From the NCBI GenBank assembly GCA_964488685.1, contig CAZAVY010000002.1, positions 1 to 64,000 on the forward strand: 64,000 nucleotides of DNA, written 5' to 3'. The notes under the pieces are model-generated. The model had not been told where the DNA came from and searched no databases. It saw only the letters and a list, made by a program, of their open reading frames with translations. Every line of letters begins with the position of its first letter. The first letter of the stretch is position 1. Position numbers and translations under genes: made by a program. The stretch is from GCA-001735895 sp964488685 (GTDB taxonomy: Bacteria; Pseudomonadota; Gammaproteobacteria; GCA-001735895). Positions 8,548 to 16,722 of the stretch are shown in pieces.

Positions 8548-10212
8548 GTGTTAGATTCGATTCAGATCAAAAACTTCGCCATTATCGATTCCTTAAATCT
8601 TGAATTCGAATCAGGCCTCAGTGCACTTACCGGAGAAACCGGCGCCGGCAAGTCAATCATTCTTGACGCAATCAAGCTGATCGCCGGCGACCGCGCCGAA
8701 AGCGATACGGTTGGTAGTGTTTCGCAACAAGCCGAGATTAGCGTGTGCTTCAGCCTGGAACAGGCCGATCCGGCGCACAAATGGCTCGCGGACAACGAAA
8801 TGAAAGCTGACGGGGAGTGTGTTATTCGAAGGCTCCTGCTCGCTAACGGTCGCAGTAAGGCTTTTGTCAACGGCCACAGTGCAACCCTGATGCAACTACG
8901 CACCCTGTGCGACATGCTGATAGATATTCATGGTCAGCATGAACACCAGTCGTTGCAATTACCCCAGATACAGCGTCAGCTACTCGATGCATTTCTGGGT
9001 GAACCCGGGTTAATCGATCAGGTACAGCAGAAATTTGCCGCGTTTCAGGATTTACAACGAAACTTGAAAAATGCTCATTCTGGCGCCCGGGAACGAGAAC
9101 AACGTATCGATCTGCTCGGACTTTACTGCGATGAATTGAAGCAACTGAATTTAGTCGAAGGTGAGTTTCAGAAATTACAGGATGAGTACCGGCGGCTTTC
9201 GAATGCCGGCAACCTGATCGATAAGACCGCGGAAATTCTGGGGCATCTGTATGAGAATGAAGAACAGAATGTGCAATCGGTACTGAGTATCTGTGAGCAG
9301 GAACTGAATCAGCTGCTGGCTAGTGACAATTCACTTTCAGGAATTCATGAACTGATTAACGCAGCGTTGATTCAGGTGCGCGAAGCAACTACCGAACTAC
9401 GCAGTTACCGTGGTGGTATAGATCTCGACGGCGCCCGCCTGGAAACGACTAACGAACGAATCGCAAGCAGCCAGAATCTTGCACGCAAGCACCGGGTCGA
9501 AGTCGCGGCCTTACCGGCACTTGCCGATGCGTTAAATCGTGAACTCGAAGCCCTGCAGGGGAGTGATTTAGATATTGAAACCATGCAACTTGAGTTAGAG
9601 AAATTGCAGGATGATTACCTGTTCAGTGCCGGGGAACTGTCGCTTAAACGCCGGCAAACTGCGGCCAGTCTGTCCGAACAAGTATCACGAGTGATGCAGC
9701 AACTGGGTATGGAAGGCGGTAAATTCGTCATTGAAATCGAGTCCTCGCAACCACCCAGCAGGCACGGAATCGATAGCATTCGTTATCGGGTCAGCACTAA
9801 CCCGGGACAGTCACCAAAACCCCTCGCCAAGGTGGCCTCCGGGGGCGAACTGTCACGGATCAGCCTCGCGATCCAGGTAATAATGAGTGAAACTTCGCAT
9901 ATACCGACTCTGATATTTGATGAAGTCGACAGTGGCGTCGGCGGTGGCGTAGCCGAGATTGTCGGTAAAAAATTACGCTTGCTGGGTAACGACAGGCAGG
10001 TATTTTGCGTAACACATCTACCCCAGGTCGCATCCCAGGCCCATCATCATTTTCGGGTTGATAAAACCACCGTTCGCAATCAAACCTTTACGGCTGTGTT
10101 TGCCCTGAGTGATGATGAACGCCTGGAGGAAGTGGCGCGTATGCTGGGAGGCGTCAATATCACCGAGCAAACCCGGGCCCATGCCGGTCAAATGATTGCG
10201 ACCGCTGAATAA
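8548..10212 (+). CDS. recN: DNA repair protein RecN
   Basis: SMC-like ATPase of recombinational double-strand break repair. Walker A is GETGAGKS near residue 32; a coiled-coil middle region follows. The C-terminal lobe has the signature ASGGELSRISLAI and Walker B TLIFDEVDSGVGG. The GTG at 8548 gives 554 residues and an N-terminus (LDSIQIKNFAI) like that of E. coli RecN (553). A GTG at 8524 would overlap nadK by 14 bases and is the alternative. No LexA-type box is visible because the gene is packed against nadK. Confidence 0.95.
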   Translation: MLDSIQIKNFAIIDSLNLEFESGLSALTGETGAGKSIILDAIKLIAGDRAESDTVGSVSQQAEISVCFSLEQADPAHKWLADNEMKADGECVIRRLLLANGRSKAFVNGHSATLMQLRTLCDMLIDIHGQHEHQSLQLPQIQRQLLDAFLGEPGLIDQVQQKFAAFQDLQRNLKNAHSGAREREQRIDLLGLYCDELKQLNLVEGEFQKLQDEYRRLSNAGNLIDKTAEILGHLYENEEQNVQSVLSICEQELNQLLASDNSLSGIHELINAALIQVREATTELRSYRGGIDLDGARLETTNERIASSQNLARKHRVEVAALPALADALNRELEALQGSDLDIETMQLELEKLQDDYLFSAGELSLKRRQTAASLSEQVSRVMQQLGMEGGKFVIEIESSQPPSRHGIDSIRYRVSTNPGQSPKPLAKVASGGELSRISLAIQVIMSETSHIPTLIFDEVDSGVGGGVAEIVGKKLRLLGNDRQVFCVTHLPQVASQAHHHFRVDKTTVRNQTFTAVFALSDDERLEEVARMLGGVNITEQTRAHAGQMIATAE

Positions 10213-10251
10213 TTAATGACTCCTTCAATAAATTATCTCATTGAAAGAGCA

Positions 10252-10659
10252 CTAGTCCTGGTCGTTAAAGTGACCGTATAACACCATAGTGTGCTCGGTT
10301 ATGGTGAAGTTGTGCGCGGCGCCAATTTCAGTTTGTCTTTGTTCGATTACCTCGTCATAAAACTCCACTACCCGACCTGTCGCAATATCGACCATGTGAT
10401 CGTGGTGTTCGCCATCATCGATTTCAAACACCGCATGCCCGCCATCAAAATGGTGGCGGGTTACCAGGCCCGCGGTTTCGAACTGGGTCAAAACCCGATA
10501 AACCGTCGCCAGGGCTATTTCCTCTCCTGAATCCAGCAACATTTTGTAAATGTCTTCGGCCTTCAGATGGCGTTCGTCTGAACTTTCGAGTAACTCGAGG
10601 ATTCTCATGCGCGGCAGCGTTACCTTTAATCCCGCATTTTTTATATCAGCTGTTTCCAT
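10252..10659 (-). CDS. fur: Ferric uptake regulator Fur
   Basis: Fe(II)-dependent repressor of iron uptake genes. N-terminal winged helix (GLKVTLPRMRILELL) and the EIALATVYRVLTQFE recognition region are followed by the metal-binding HHDHM segment and C-terminal dimerisation. The ATG at 10659 has a GAGGA site; a GTG upstream does not. The protein has no cysteine: where E. coli Fur has a CxxC after HHDH this one reads HHDHMVDIATG, so it cannot form the Cys-based structural zinc site. It diverges from bamE, as in Pseudomonas. Confidence 0.95.
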   Translation of the reverse strand: METADIKNAGLKVTLPRMRILELLESSDERHLKAEDIYKMLLDSGEEIALATVYRVLTQFETAGLVTRHHFDGGHAVFEIDDGEHHDHMVDIATGRVVEFYDEVIEQRQTEIGAAHNFTITEHTMVLYGHFNDQD

Positions 10660-10733
10660 AATATTCCTCACAGTATTTGCAGCTTGTCGATCTGGGCAGT
10701 ATTATCGCGCATTGCTTCACAACATTCAGCAGC

Positions 10734-11057
10734 ATGAATCTACGGCTCGCGCAAAAAATTATTTGGATTGGAATCGTTATTGTAACATTCTCGGGCTGTG
10801 TATACCGATTGGATATCGCACAGGGTAATCGCATCGATGCCAGCCTGATAGCGCAATTGGAAGTCGGGATGTCACGCAATCAAGTTGAATTTTTAATGGG
10901 TACGCCCGCGATAGTAGATCTGTATCAGCCCGACAAATGGCACTACGTTTATTTTTTCAGGGCCGGCGACAGCGGTGAAATTGAAAAGCGCCATATGACT
11001 TTAACCTTTGTCGGCGATTTACTCTCGGCGATTGACGGTCGACTCAATCCTGTGTGA
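10734..11057 (+). CDS. bamE: Outer membrane assembly lipoprotein BamE
   Basis: Small lipoprotein of the BAM complex that inserts beta-barrel proteins into the outer membrane. A lipoprotein signal (residues 1-22) ends in the lipobox TFSGC. The SmpA/OmlA fold follows, with VGMSRNQVEFLMGTP and W-Y-F elements. The ATG at 10734 gives 107 residues; upstream in-frame codons would put the signal peptide internally. It diverges from fur and its end overlaps the end of the broken rnfH gene on the other strand. Confidence 0.95.
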   Translation: MNLRLAQKIIWIGIVIVTFSGCVYRLDIAQGNRIDASLIAQLEVGMSRNQVEFLMGTPAIVDLYQPDKWHYVYFFRAGDSGEIEKRHMTLTFVGDLLSAIDGRLNPV

Positions 11058-11364
11058 TTGCGCCGCCACCCTTCTTCATTTTTAACCCCTTTGCCGCTCG
11101 TTGCCGGCGTATTTCCTTGGGATCTGCAATCAGTGACCGATATATTTCTATGCGATCGCCGTCAACTAAATTATAGTCATCGTTGATGGCTTTTCCAAAC
11201 ACCCCCAGTTCACAGTTCTGGAGATCGATCCCGGAGAAATGAGTATCGATTCCGGAACCAATGACAAGGTCACGAACGCTGGTGTTTACATCGATTTCGC
11301 ATTCTAGAATAATTTGTTTTTCGGGGGCGGCTTAAGCCACCTCGACCAGGATTTTAACGATCAT
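11044..11364 (-). pseudogene. rnfH: rnfH (RatB/UPF0125) with an in-frame stop at codon 11
   Basis: Reading from the ATG at 11364 gives MIVKILVEVA, a TAA at 11332-11334, then 95 in-frame codons starting AAPEKQ and containing GDRIEIYRSLIADPKEIRRQRA, the RnfH signature. Family members have an aromatic Tyr at the stop position (VEVxYAxPE), so one base change, TAC or TAT to TAA, explains it. There is no good start codon shortly after the stop. The frame overlaps the ratA end by 11 bases, as in intact ratA-rnfH pairs. The rest of the sequence is not eroded, so the lesion is recent or a sequencing error. Confidence 0.85.
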
Positions 11365-11788
11365 TCAACGCCCGGGCCCGGTCACAAAACGAGTCGACCA
11401 TGGAATTTGCGATTTTTGAAAACGCCGGTGCTATCAGTGCCGCAGCAATGCCTTTTTTCATTTCAAACTGCAGATCGAGTTCAATTTTACAACCTTCATC
11501 GCCCATCGATTCGAAGCTCCAGAAACCTTCCAGCTTTCGAAAAGGACCTTCGACCAGGGTCATTTCTATGGACTCTCCCGGTACCATCAGGTTGCGTGTT
11601 TTAAACCAGTGATTTAAGCCTACCCCCTGCATTAGTATCGAAGCCTCCATTGCATGGTCGTTTACGTGATGTAGTTTGACTCCACCACACCAGGGTAGAA
11701 ATTCAGGATAATCCCCGATCCGGTTTACGATGTCGTACATGAACTGCGCCGTATAAGGCATCAACGCACTGCGTTTAATACCCGGCAC
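11354..11788 (-). CDS. ratA: RatA-like START/polyketide cyclase domain protein
   Basis: 144 residues covering one START-type lipid-binding fold of the RatA/CoQ10-binding family. The N-terminal part reads YDIVNRIGDYPEFLPWCGG and the C-terminal helix starts AFSKIANSMVDSFCDRA, both typical. E. coli RatA was described as a ribosome association inhibitor; homologues of Coq10 act in ubiquinone function. It is followed by the rnfH remnant, matching the common ratA-rnfH-bamE neighbourhood, but smpB is not next to it here. Confidence 0.9.
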   Translation of the reverse strand: MPGIKRSALMPYTAQFMYDIVNRIGDYPEFLPWCGGVKLHHVNDHAMEASILMQGVGLNHWFKTRNLMVPGESIEMTLVEGPFRKLEGFWSFESMGDEGCKIELDLQFEMKKGIAAALIAPAFSKIANSMVDSFCDRARALNDR

Positions 11789-11789
11789 T

Positions 11790-13187
11790 TCAAATAATTC
11801 CCAGAGCGGCGAGTATTATCACCAGTAAAAGTACCGGTACGATATAGCGAATCAGGTAGTTCCAGATCTCGAACCTGTAAGGCCGGGGCATCGCAAGTTC
11901 TTTATAACTGACGTCGCGCGGAATTTTCCAGGCGACAAATAAACATACCAGCAGTGCCACAAACGGCTGGATCAGGTGGCTGGAGACAAATACCAGTACC
12001 TCATGGAATCCGGCATTGTTGACCAGCCGAATGGCTTCATCTCCGAAAAACAAGGCTACGGTAAATCCCTCACCATTCCAGACGCTTTGGGCCAGCACCA
12101 CACCGAGACCAACCAGCCAGATACCAATACCGAGCAATATCGCCGCTTTTAATCTCGTCACCGAAAATTTGCGTTGGGCATAGGTAATGGGCGCTTCAAG
12201 CAATGCGATCGATGTGGTAAGTGCCGCAATCATCAACATCATGAAAAACAAGCTGCTGAAAAGATCGCTGGATGAAAACCGGTCCAAAATGACAGGCATC
12301 ACGCGAAAAGCAAACTGGCTATCGATTCCAGGTTGTTGACCGACTGATAACATCAACGCGTTTATCGAAAGCCCGGTGAAAATGGAAAACAATAAATCAA
12401 GTGTGATTACCAGTGCCGCCGAATGACCGATTGAAATACCGGCTGGCAGGTAACGTCCATAAGCCATCATGACACCGATGCCGAGGGCAAGTGTATAAAA
12501 CGCTCGTTGCAGTGCGAGGATCGGGGTATGTGAGTCCATGGCAGCGAAGTCGGCATAGAGTATGTACTTGATACTTAACAACATACCCGACGAAGTCAGT
12601 GCCAGCATGAGCCCGATTACCAGTAGCAGCACCATTAGCGGAACCAGTATCAGTGTGAATCGTTCAACGCCCTGTCTTACAGGTTGCGCACATATTGATA
12701 CCAGGGTGATTACGAACAGGGTATGCCACAAGGTCATGCGTTCGCTATCGATCGTGAAATCCGTAAAGAGCGATTTAGCGGTTTCCAGTGTAATGCCATC
12801 GAAAACGCCCACCATGGCCTTTACCGAGTATGCGAACGCCCAGCCCCCGACCACGCTTAATGTTGCGATGATCAGGAAAGCGGCGAACATCGCGCTCAAA
12901 CCGGTCAATTTCCAGTACATCGAAGCCTTGTATTGTTCGGACAGGATCCTGAAACTTGCCACGGGATCGTTCCTGGTTAGTCTGCCGAGCATTAATTCAG
13001 CCATCAGCAACGGCAAACCCAGTACGAACAGAAACAGAATGTAAAGCAACAGAAAAGCACCGCCGCCGTTCTGACCGGCAAGAACCGGAAAGGTAAGAAG
13101 ATCGTTCAGGCTTAATGTCGCTGCGACCGCCACAATTACAAATGCGGATTGTGAACGCCAGGTAAATCCTTTTTCAGTCGTGTTCAT
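11790..13187 (-). CDS. Sodium-dependent transporter, SNF/NSS family
   Basis: 465 residues with about 11-12 predicted membrane segments. The first helix region (SLNDLLTFPVLAGQNGGGAFLLLY) corresponds to the GNIWRFPYLAxxNGGGAFL signature of neurotransmitter:sodium symporters, followed by LGLPLLMAELMLGRL. The substrate cannot be told from sequence; amino acids are usual for bacterial members. It ends one base before ratA begins, so the two could be co-transcribed. Confidence 0.88.
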   Translation of the reverse strand: MNTTEKGFTWRSQSAFVIVAVAATLSLNDLLTFPVLAGQNGGGAFLLLYILFLFVLGLPLLMAELMLGRLTRNDPVASFRILSEQYKASMYWKLTGLSAMFAAFLIIATLSVVGGWAFAYSVKAMVGVFDGITLETAKSLFTDFTIDSERMTLWHTLFVITLVSICAQPVRQGVERFTLILVPLMVLLLVIGLMLALTSSGMLLSIKYILYADFAAMDSHTPILALQRAFYTLALGIGVMMAYGRYLPAGISIGHSAALVITLDLLFSIFTGLSINALMLSVGQQPGIDSQFAFRVMPVILDRFSSSDLFSSLFFMMLMIAALTTSIALLEAPITYAQRKFSVTRLKAAILLGIGIWLVGLGVVLAQSVWNGEGFTVALFFGDEAIRLVNNAGFHEVLVFVSSHLIQPFVALLVCLFVAWKIPRDVSYKELAMPRPYRFEIWNYLIRYIVPVLLLVIILAALGII

Positions 13188-13281
13188 AGCTGAACTTTAG
13201 CAGCCAATGGTTAATTGTGTTGTGTTTAGAGGCATGTATAAACGGTACAGTGTTTACCTCCCTAAATTCAATAAGTTACTT

Positions 13282-13309
13282 AGTATAGTTAAAGTGACTT
13301 ATTCTGCAA
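13282..13309 (-). promoter_or_regulatory. Putative sigma-70 promoter of the SNF transporter
   Basis: On the minus strand TTGCAG and TATACT are separated by 16 bases, about 90 bases upstream of the transporter start. The rest of the 255-base gap to the XRE gene shows nothing further that I recognise. Confidence 0.45.
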
Positions 13310-13442
13310 TCGTTTGATCTTCTCCAGCTTCTACCAGTTATCGGGGCAGATTCCCGGATTTTACCGTCGTAGTCGGCAAGGTTGCTTGGAACTTTAATCA
13401 TCTTTAAGGAGGCCATGCATATATTTCCGGAGCCGACCAGGT

Positions 13443-14201
13443 CTATCCCCCGAATACACGACCATCTCGGGAGCGGCGAAGTTCCTGGAAAGCATCGATT
13501 TCCCAGGGTCGAATCGCTATCATCAAACTGGTACCGAATCGTTGATTGAGCGGTAATAATTCCGATTCTATGTTCAGGTCATCCATTTCCTGGGAAAGAC
13601 GTTGCATCTTCTTTATCATCTGAGCATTCGCAGATCTGGAGATCATACCGGATACAAACACGCGAAACTCCCCAGCTCCGTTGAAGGAGGAATTCAGGAA
13701 TTCCGACTGCACCTTGCGCTCAAAATATTGCTGGATCGGCCCACTGGGAATCCATTTAAAGTTTCGATCGACCCTCAACTTTACACGGTTATCCAGCTGT
13801 AATTCGATAATTTTCATGCGATCCAGCCGCGCCAGCAACCGTATGCCGTCGGTTTCTGAAATGTCGTAAATGGACAGGATTTCAGAAAACTGAAGTTTGT
13901 TCATTAACAGCATCGCAATCAGTAACAGCTTTACATCTGAAACCAGTTCCATTTCCTGTTCCAGCGTCAACTGTGTTGTCAACTCGATGTTTTTTTCCAT
14001 CAGGTGAACCAGGCCACCGATATCCAGATGCAACAGTGAACAAACTTTTTCGAGCCTTTTAAGCGAAAACGATTCTTCCGAAAACAATCGTTTGATACTG
14101 GTCTCGGAAAGGCCGAGTGACTTGGAAACCTGTTTGTAGGTAATGCGCTGTTTTCTTAGTTCCTGCTTCAAGGTACCGATTAACGACCCGACTTGTGACA
14201 T
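13443..14201 (-). CDS. XRE-family helix-turn-helix regulator
   Basis: 252 residues. Residues about 8-65 form a Cro/C1-type helix-turn-helix (YKQVSKSLGLSETSIKRLFSEE). The remainder has a second helical region that resembles a small winged-helix (EILSIYDISETDGIRLLARLDRM) followed by a C-terminal domain without a name I can give. Likely a DNA-binding regulator; its target and signal are unknown. It stands alone between the SNF transporter and tRNA-Ser. Confidence 0.8.
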   Translation of the reverse strand: MSQVGSLIGTLKQELRKQRITYKQVSKSLGLSETSIKRLFSEESFSLKRLEKVCSLLHLDIGGLVHLMEKNIELTTQLTLEQEMELVSDVKLLLIAMLLMNKLQFSEILSIYDISETDGIRLLARLDRMKIIELQLDNRVKLRVDRNFKWIPSGPIQQYFERKVQSEFLNSSFNGAGEFRVFVSGMISRSANAQMIKKMQRLSQEMDDLNIESELLPLNQRFGTSLMIAIRPWEIDAFQELRRSRDGRVFGG

Positions 14202-14368
14202 TTCTCAATGCTCCGATAGCTTCGGAGTCAAATTATAGTACTAATTTCACGATGTATTCATAACAACTCACCCGCTATCAATCTCGCAACATTAACGACG
14301 AGCACAAATCTTGTCCGGTGCTGTAACGCTAAAACAATCACATTTGATAATAACCTGCCCAGAATCAG

Positions 14369-14408
14369 CTAAAAATTAGAAAAGCCCCCGAAATGGGGCT
14401 TTTCTAAT
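14369..14408 (-). terminator. Terminator after tRNA-Ser
   Basis: A strong hairpin, AAAAGCCCC-ATTTC-GGGGGCTTTT with flanking ATTAG/CTAAT pairs, lies immediately after the tRNA 3' end and runs into TTTTT on the minus strand. Confidence 0.85.
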
Positions 14409-14496
14409 TGGCGGAGAGCGAGGGATTCGAACCCCCGGAGGGTTTCCCCTCAACGGTTTTCAAGACCGCCGCTTTCGACCACTCAGCCAGCTCTCC
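14409..14496 (-). tRNA. tRNA-Ser (anticodon UGA)
   Basis: An 88-nucleotide tRNA with a class II long variable arm. The acceptor stem GGAGAG pairs with CTCTCC; the anticodon loop reads CTTGAAA, giving UGA (reads UCA and related codons). The T arm is GGGGGTTCGAATCCCTC and the 3' CCA is encoded. E. coli tRNA-Ser(UGA) is one of the tRNAs carrying a cmo5U-type wobble base, the modification made by CmoA, CmoB and CmoM, all of which have homologues in this window. Confidence 0.97.
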
Positions 14497-14751
14497 TTTA
14501 AACGCTTTATATTGCTTAAGTGACTACATTTAGCTCAAATTCAGTGACGAAAACGACGTTTGTCGGCTGTTTCCCGAATATATCGATCCCGACAGCGGCT
14601 AACAGTCTTGAAACGCAGGCCTATTATAAACATTTAGGAATCCGAGTCATCAGGAATTATGGGCATTTGAGACTTGATATTCCTCATTTTAACCGCATTT
14701 AAGCTACATTGACAAAGCGAGCTCAATCTCGCATGACCGTGCCGGAATCAC

Positions 14752-14780
14752 TTGATATAGATCTGGCAGGAACTTAGAAT
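14752..14780 (+). promoter_or_regulatory. Sigma-70 promoter of the YccA-like gene
   Basis: TTGATA and TAGAAT separated by 17 bases, about 40 bases upstream of the start codon. The rest of the 324-base stretch after the tRNA has no supported gene; a second TTGACA at 14709 lacks a matching -10. Confidence 0.65.
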
Positions 14781-14820
14781 GGTTTGTATCAGTCTAAAAA
14801 GACACTAACGGAGTAAAGTA

Positions 14821-15486
14821 ATGCAAATGCAAATGAATACTGCTGTAACCCGCTCTTCAGAATCGATTCTGCAGACCAACAAACTGATCAAGAATACTTA
14901 CATGCTGCTGTCCATGACGCTGATTTTCAGCGGTGTTTCAGCATATCTGAGTATTGCAATGAACGCCTCTCATGGCATCGCCTTAGGTGCAAGCCTGGTT
15001 GGTATCGGTTTACTCTGGTTTGCATTGCCCAGAACCCAGAATTCGGCTGCAGGCATTCCGGTAATATTTGCCATTACCGGCTTGTTGGGGTTTGGACTAG
15101 GACCGATTCTAAGCTATTACCTTAGTGTTAATCCGAACATCGTTATGGTTGCGATGGGCGGCACCGGTTCGATATTCCTGGGCCTGTCGGGTTACGCCCT
15201 GACGACACGCAAGGATTTCAGCTTTATGGGCGGATTTATTTTCGTCGGATTGCTGGTAGCCATCGGCGCGATGCTGTTGAATCTGTTCCTCGGCATACCG
15301 GCTCTGGCGCTGGCAATCAGCGCTGCCGTAATCATGATTATGAGCGGCCTCATTCTGTTCCAGACCTCGGCAATGATCCATGGCGGTGAAACCAATTATA
15401 TCTCTGCGACTGCGGGGCTGTTTATTGCGATCTTGAATATCTTCACCAGCTTGCTGCATATTCTTGGCGCTTTTAGAGACGATTAA
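14821..15486 (+). CDS. yccA: Bax inhibitor-1/YccA family inner membrane protein
   Basis: 221 residues with seven hydrophobic segments and a short hydrophilic N-terminus, the BI-1 family topology. In E. coli YccA is a substrate and modulator of the FtsH protease that protects jammed SecY. The segment TTRKDFSFMGGFIFVGLL and the final Asp-containing tail are typical. A GGAG ribosome site precedes the ATG. It is flanked by its own promoter and a strong terminator, so it is probably monocistronic. Confidence 0.9.
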   Translation: MQMQMNTAVTRSSESILQTNKLIKNTYMLLSMTLIFSGVSAYLSIAMNASHGIALGASLVGIGLLWFALPRTQNSAAGIPVIFAITGLLGFGLGPILSYYLSVNPNIVMVAMGGTGSIFLGLSGYALTTRKDFSFMGGFIFVGLLVAIGAMLLNLFLGIPALALAISAAVIMIMSGLILFQTSAMIHGGETNYISATAGLFIAILNIFTSLLHILGAFRDD

Positions 15487-15511
15487 ATTCACCACAGCTA
15501 TCGAAGAACGA

Positions 15512-15538
15512 TAAGCCCCTGTATCAGGGGCTTTTTTT
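15512..15538 (+). terminator. Intrinsic terminator after yccA
   Basis: Hairpin AAGCCCCTG-TATC-AGGGGCT followed by seven T residues, 25 bases past the yccA stop codon. Confidence 0.92.
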
Positions 15539-15551
15539 GAGGGATATGGTT

Positions 15552-15731
15552 ATGGATTGGTTGAAAATTGTATCTGCTGTTGCCCTGATCGCAATGTTCT
15601 TTTTCATTTTACCTTCAGCCAAACGCATGGTGAAAGACTCTCCCAAGGGCAGTTTCAGCGACTGGATGGGTTATATCGTACCCATGTCTGCGGTGGTTTT
15701 ATTTATCATTCTGTTGATCACGTTGGTTTAG
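15552..15731 (+). CDS. Small two-helix membrane protein
   Basis: 59 residues: a first hydrophobic helix (about 4-20), a short polar loop with KDSPKGSFSDW, and a second helix (about 39-57). The ATG at 15552 has a GAGGG site at proper spacing; ATG 15546 and TTG 15537 are also in frame but poorly placed. A similar short membrane protein is common in gammaproteobacteria, but I know of no assigned function. It lies right after the yccA terminator and its 3' end overlaps ispD on the other strand by 33 bases. Confidence 0.65.
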   Translation: MDWLKIVSAVALIAMFFFILPSAKRMVKDSPKGSFSDWMGYIVPMSAVVLFIILLITLV

Positions 15732-16418
15732 CCACAACATTTCAGCAAGCGCCAGATCTCCCTGGGTTGTAACCTTGATATTATCGGTACTCCCCTCGAC
15801 TAACACTGGGGTATAACCCATTAATTCGATGGCCTGGGCATCGTCTGTAATGACCAGATTTTCGTCAATGACCCTTTCCAATGCCCTGAGTAAAGCTCGC
15901 AGGTGAAAAACCTGTGGCGTCAATGCGCGCCATAAATTATCCCGTGACAGCGTGCTTGCGATTTCCATATTGTCAGTTTGAAATTTAAGCGTATCTGTAA
16001 TCCTCGATGCGAGGATGGCCCCGCTCGCGTGCTGCCGGGCCGCATCTATCACTCCGCTCAGATCCCGGTTGTTTACAAGTGGTCGCACGGCGTCATGGAC
16101 TAAAGCGATCGCATCACTATCAGCCTTGTCTTGCAGCATAGTCAGGCCGTTGTAGACCGAGTTGTGACGTTCGAGTCCTCCGCTAGCGGTAAAGACGGGT
16201 TTGCTTGAAATATACCCAAGTTCACGCCATTGCCTGTCGTCTTCGCGTAGCACCACGATTGCGCCATCGATTTGGGGATGAGACAACAGGCGATCCAGAC
16301 AGTGTTCGATGATTGTCTTACCCTGAAAGCGATTATATTGCTTTGCAGTGTCGCTTTGCATACGGCTGCCGGTGCCGGCGGCAGGAATTACCGCCCAGAC
16401 GGGAGCATTATTGCTCAT
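15699..16418 (-). CDS. ispD: 2-C-methyl-D-erythritol 4-phosphate cytidylyltransferase IspD
   Basis: Third step of the MEP isoprenoid pathway, forming CDP-ME from MEP and CTP. The N-terminus has the CTP-binding IPAAGTGSRM, and further on VHDAVRPLV and ITDDAQAIE. ATG 16418 (239 residues) or ATG 16430 are both possible; neither has a clear ribosome site and both overlap the ftsB end, suggesting translational coupling. ispF, the usual partner, does not follow. Confidence 0.95.
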   Translation of the reverse strand: MSNNAPVWAVIPAAGTGSRMQSDTAKQYNRFQGKTIIEHCLDRLLSHPQIDGAIVVLREDDRQWRELGYISSKPVFTASGGLERHNSVYNGLTMLQDKADSDAIALVHDAVRPLVNNRDLSGVIDAARQHASGAILASRITDTLKFQTDNMEIASTLSRDNLWRALTPQVFHLRALLRALERVIDENLVITDDAQAIELMGYTPVLVEGSTDNIKVTTQGDLALAEMLWLNQRDQQNDK

Positions 16419-16704
16419 CGACGGTATCATCGGGTTGCGGGATTAGCTGAATAAAAGTTTCTCCCTGTTTGATCATGCCGAGATCGTTGCGTGCTTTCTC
16501 TTCGAAGGCATCTAGCCCGTTTTGCAGGTCTAACACCTGGGCTTCGAGAATTTTGTTACGCTTTTCGAGTTCGGTTAGCTTTTGTTTCTGTAATTCGAGT
16601 TCACGTGCAAGTTGCACCACCTCGGACAGGCTGCCGTCACCAAACCACAGCTTATACTGTAAACCAATGAGGAACAGGATCAATATGGCAATCAGAATCT
16701 TCAT
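16408..16704 (-). CDS. ftsB: Cell division protein FtsB
   Basis: Bitopic inner-membrane protein of the FtsQLB divisome complex. One N-terminal membrane helix (residues about 3-18) is followed by a periplasmic coiled coil (about 30-75) and the ARNDLGMIKQGETF segment conserved in FtsB. Start MKILIA at 16704 gives 98 residues; a start two codons upstream is possible. It lies between eno and ispD, its normal place. Confidence 0.95.
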   Translation of the reverse strand: MKILIAILILFLIGLQYKLWFGDGSLSEVVQLARELELQKQKLTELEKRNKILEAQVLDLQNGLDAFEEKARNDLGMIKQGETFIQLIPQPDDTVDEQ

Positions 16705-16722
16705 CGGCACATCGATTTCGCG

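Noticed and set aside
10213..10251. Bidirectional terminator between recN and fur
   Set aside because: The inverted repeat TTCAAT/ATTGAA has a six-base AT-rich stem with no U-run on either side.
13416..13550. Small plus-strand frame after an AAGGAGG sequence near 13403-13410
   Set aside because: The ribosome site is only two bases from the ATG and most of the frame is antisense to the XRE gene.
14520..14702. 60-codon plus-strand frame between tRNA-Ser and yccA
   Set aside because: No ribosome site, no recognisable motif, and it lies before the clear yccA promoter.
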